DNA of 64,000 nucleotides, from assembly GCA_048262655.1 (NCBI GenBank), contig JBLXEY010000002.1:310001-374000 (forward strand), given 5' to 3'. The notes under the pieces are model-generated. The model worked only from the letters and a program-made list of their open reading frames with translations, did not search any database and had not been told where the DNA came from. Positions 62,052-64,000 of this stretch are shown piece after piece (position 1 is the stretch's first letter; every line of letters begins with the position of its first letter). This stretch comes from JABMNT01 sp048262655. GTDB lineage: Bacteria > Pseudomonadota > Alphaproteobacteria > Rhodospirillales > Casp-alpha2. A program made the position numbers and the translations under genes.

Positions 62052-63347
62052 ATGATCCCATCTAATATTCCCATTCCCATTCCTGGTGGCCTGCATGGAC
62101 CTTTGCCAAAATTTGTAAAAGTTGCGCAAAAGCTATCAAGTGAAACGATTGATAGTATCGAGCAAACCATTGCCACTGAATTCAAGAAGTTTGCGCATAT
62201 CGACTTGTCCGGAAAGACTATTGCACTGGGTGTTGGAAGTCGCGGGATTAAGGAGCAACGCCCTGTTGTGGCTGCGGTTCTCAAGGAACTAAAAGCCGTG
62301 GGTGCGGAGCCTTTCATCATCCCGACTATGGGTAGCCATGGCGGCGGTAGCGCTGAAGGCCAGCTTAAAGTTCTCGAATCATACGGATATACGGAAGCCA
62401 ATATGGGTGTCCCCATTCGGGCTTCTATGGATGTCATCGAACTGGGTGCGCTCGAAAACGGCACAATGGTTTATTGTGACCGAATTGCGAGCGAGGCCGA
62501 CTACATTATCGCTTGTGGACGCGTTAAGCCGCACACCGACTTCAGAGGTACCTACGAAAGCGGGCTGATTAAAATGCTTGCCATTGGACTTGGCAAACAT
62601 GCCGGTGCGACGGCTTTGCATTTCAATGGTTTTAAGAAATTCAAAGACCTTATTCCCGCGGCTGGCCGCAAGTTTATTGCCAACGCCAATTTGCTTTTTG
62701 GTATTGCGATGGTCGAAAATGCGAATGAAGACTTGAAGCATTTGGAATTGGTTGCGCCAGAAGATTTCATGACACGAGACGCTGAATTGTTGGAGATGGC
62801 CAAAGCCAGCATTCCTAAACTCTTGTTCAAGGATATTGATCTTCTGATTATTGATGAGATCGGTAAGAACATCTCGGGCGCCGGCATGGACCCAAATGTT
62901 ACAGGTCGACCGGTAGAATATATCGAGGGTTTTGATATAGGCCCAAAGATTGGACGTATCATGCTCCGTGATTTAACGGATGTGACGGAAGGAAATGCCT
63001 CAGGTATAGGGATCGCTGATGTAACGACGCAACGAGTCTTGGGCAAAATGGATTGGACAAAAACCTACGTTAACATCGTCACCGCCGGTGTTTTAGATGG
63101 GGCCAAAATGCCGATCATAGCGAATTCAGACCGGGACGCCATCGGCATTGGCATTCGCGGCTGCCCCGGTGTTTCGTCAGACAAGGCACGGATTGTTCGT
63201 ATATCCAATACATTGGAAATGACAACCGTCTGGATCTCGGAACCGATGATGGATGAGGTCAATGAAAACGCCGATCTAAGCGCAATATCATCACCATTTG
63301 AATGTGATTTCAGCGAAGACGGTGAGCTTCAGGGTTCCATAGCGTAA
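62052..63347 (+). CDS. LarA-like / DUF2088 family protein (copy 1)
   Basis: This 431-residue protein is related to nickel-pincer lactate racemase LarA (DUF2088 N-terminal domain). The segments GVGSRGIKEQRPVV, TMGSHGGGSAEGQLK and GRVKPHTDFRGTYESGLIKMLAIGLGKHAG contain the His/Lys residues that sit in the LarA cofactor region. The enzyme reaction and need for the pincer cofactor are unproven; no larB/C/E genes are seen in the window. A second, tandem copy follows 30 bases later. Confidence 0.8.
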   Translation: MIPSNIPIPIPGGLHGPLPKFVKVAQKLSSETIDSIEQTIATEFKKFAHIDLSGKTIALGVGSRGIKEQRPVVAAVLKELKAVGAEPFIIPTMGSHGGGSAEGQLKVLESYGYTEANMGVPIRASMDVIELGALENGTMVYCDRIASEADYIIACGRVKPHTDFRGTYESGLIKMLAIGLGKHAGATALHFNGFKKFKDLIPAAGRKFIANANLLFGIAMVENANEDLKHLELVAPEDFMTRDAELLEMAKASIPKLLFKDIDLLIIDEIGKNISGAGMDPNVTGRPVEYIEGFDIGPKIGRIMLRDLTDVTEGNASGIGIADVTTQRVLGKMDWTKTYVNIVTAGVLDGAKMPIIANSDRDAIGIGIRGCPGVSSDKARIVRISNTLEMTTVWISEPMMDEVNENADLSAISSPFECDFSEDGELQGSIA

Positions 63348-63377
63348 CCCTAACCCAGTACTTAAGAGAGAGATCAA

Positions 63378-64000
63378 ATGTTTCCCAAATCTATTCCGAT
63401 TCCAATTCCTGGTGGCTTACATGGCCCCCTGCCCCGTTTCGTCAAGGTCGCTCAAAAATTGTCGACAGAAACCGTTGACGATGTTGATGCAACAATTGCG
63501 GAGCAGTTCGCGAACTTTGCTCATATCGACTTAAAAGGAAAGTCCGTCGCCGTTGGCGTTGGAAGCCGGGGCATTAAGGAACAACCGTCTGTAGTTAAAG
63601 CCGTTATTCGCGAACTCAAAAATGCAGGTGCTGAACCCTTCCTGTTTCCTGCCATGGGAAGTCATGGTGGTGGCAGTGCTGAAGGTCAGGAAGCCGTGCT
63701 CGCAGCGTACGGCTACACCGAAGCCGTTTACGGAGTGCCTGTAAAGGCAACCATGGATGTGGTTGAAGTGGGCCACCTTGAAGATGGAACGCCAATCTAT
63801 TGCGATTCAATCGCCTATGCAGCCGACTACATCGTTCCCGTAAACCGGGTGAAGCCACATACCAGTTTCCGTGGCCCACACGAAAGCGGCTTGGCAAAAA
63901 TGTTGGCTATCGGTGTCTCTAAACACGCTGGTGCGGCTGCCATCCATTTTCATGGGTTCGCCCATTTCGAACACTTGATTCCAGAAGCTGCGCAAGTCTC
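63378..64000 (+). CDS. LarA-like / DUF2088 family protein (copy 2, cut by window end)
   Basis: The ATG at 63378, preceded by AGAGAG, opens a frame that stays open to the last base (207 codons). It repeats the opening of the upstream gene: SIPIPIPGGLHGPLPRFVKVAQKLS, VGSRGIKEQPSVVKAV, MGSHGGGSAEGQ and NRVKPHTSFRGPHESGLAKMLAIG. It is a diverged tandem paralogue in the same operon. Its C-terminal half is outside the window. Confidence 0.85.
   Translation, partial: MFPKSIPIPIPGGLHGPLPRFVKVAQKLSTETVDDVDATIAEQFANFAHIDLKGKSVAVGVGSRGIKEQPSVVKAVIRELKNAGAEPFLFPAMGSHGGGSAEGQEAVLAAYGYTEAVYGVPVKATMDVVEVGHLEDGTPIYCDSIAYAADYIVPVNRVKPHTSFRGPHESGLAKMLAIGVSKHAGAAAIHFHGFAHFEHLIPEAAQV

Noticed and set aside
1..64000. 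tRNA, rRNA, CRISPR, prophage, transposon genes
   Set aside because: No cloverleaf, array of spaced repeats, transposase, integrase or phage structural gene was recognised on either strand.

Overview
The window reads as a chromosomal segment of a flagellated, respiring, probably marine alphaproteobacterium, most like the Rhodospirillales/Sneathiellales/Kiloniellales group. The signs are a sigma-32 factor with a canonical RpoH box, a K+-independent H+-pumping pyrophosphatase, a Mg-type (Asp-rich) HemB, a run nrdR-ribD-ribE-ribBA-ribH-nusB, a short-Q-loop cytochrome bd with a DUF2474 peptide, an N-end-rule transferase of the Bpt type, and MotAB. The genus assignment is inference only. I see no rRNA, tRNA, CRISPR array, transposase, integrase or phage gene.

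Layout. 1-4.1 kb: end of an unknown gene, an MBL hydrolase, rpoH with its terminator, and an ATP-grasp ligase. 4.1-6.8 kb: a large hybrid histidine kinase with a c-type heme-binding sensor domain, preceded by an array of TCTCA/TGAGA half-sites. 7.2-12.2 kb: an envelope lipid-transport group (MlaA, two MlaC/HpnM paralogues, an HpnN-like RND protein) without an MCE-type ABC transporter nearby. 12.3-23.3 kb: a minus-strand run of adenylate cyclase, hppA, a FliL-like protein, nusB, ribH, ribBA, ribE, ribD, nrdR, glyA and rpiB. Several of these overlap by 4-8 bases and are probably translationally coupled.

23.4-35.6 kb: catabolic and accessory genes: an LldD-type oxidase, a STAS protein, an acyl-CoA synthetase with a citryl-CoA-lyase-like partner, a PfkB kinase, a Gfo/Idh/MocA oxidoreductase, cydAB plus a previously unlisted 37-residue DUF2474 gene, hpt, a VOC protein, an LRR-membrane protein and a DUF1835 protein. 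35.8-38.4 kb: an outer-membrane beta-barrel gene downstream of a BTAD/SARP-type regulator whose upstream region holds a perfect 9-bp dyad. 38.4-44.7 kb: fused isobutyryl-CoA mutase icmF, divergent from an MFS transporter. A LiuR-like operator lies between them. An HIBADH-family dehydrogenase and a LysE exporter follow.

44.9-50.4 kb: metY, hemB, a grpB-like gene, a small membrane protein, serA and cheW. The last 126 bases of hemB are duplicated downstream of the grpB-like gene, so that gene sits between two diverged copies of the hemB 3' end. This is the clearest sign of rearrangement or acquisition in the window. 50.5-64 kb: an alpha/beta hydrolase with a CaiB/BaiF CoA-transferase, a penicillin acylase family protein, threonine ammonia-lyase, a double cupin, a membrane methyltransferase, motAB, bpt, a PPOX-class flavoprotein and two tandem LarA-like (DUF2088) genes. 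The second LarA-like gene runs off the window.

Nothing here is a clear defence island or an obviously new multi-gene machine. The strongest candidates for follow-up are the hemB/grpB duplication, the regulated SARP-OMP unit, the heme-sensor kinase with its operator array, the RND-based MlaA/MlaC group, and the tandem LarA-like pair.
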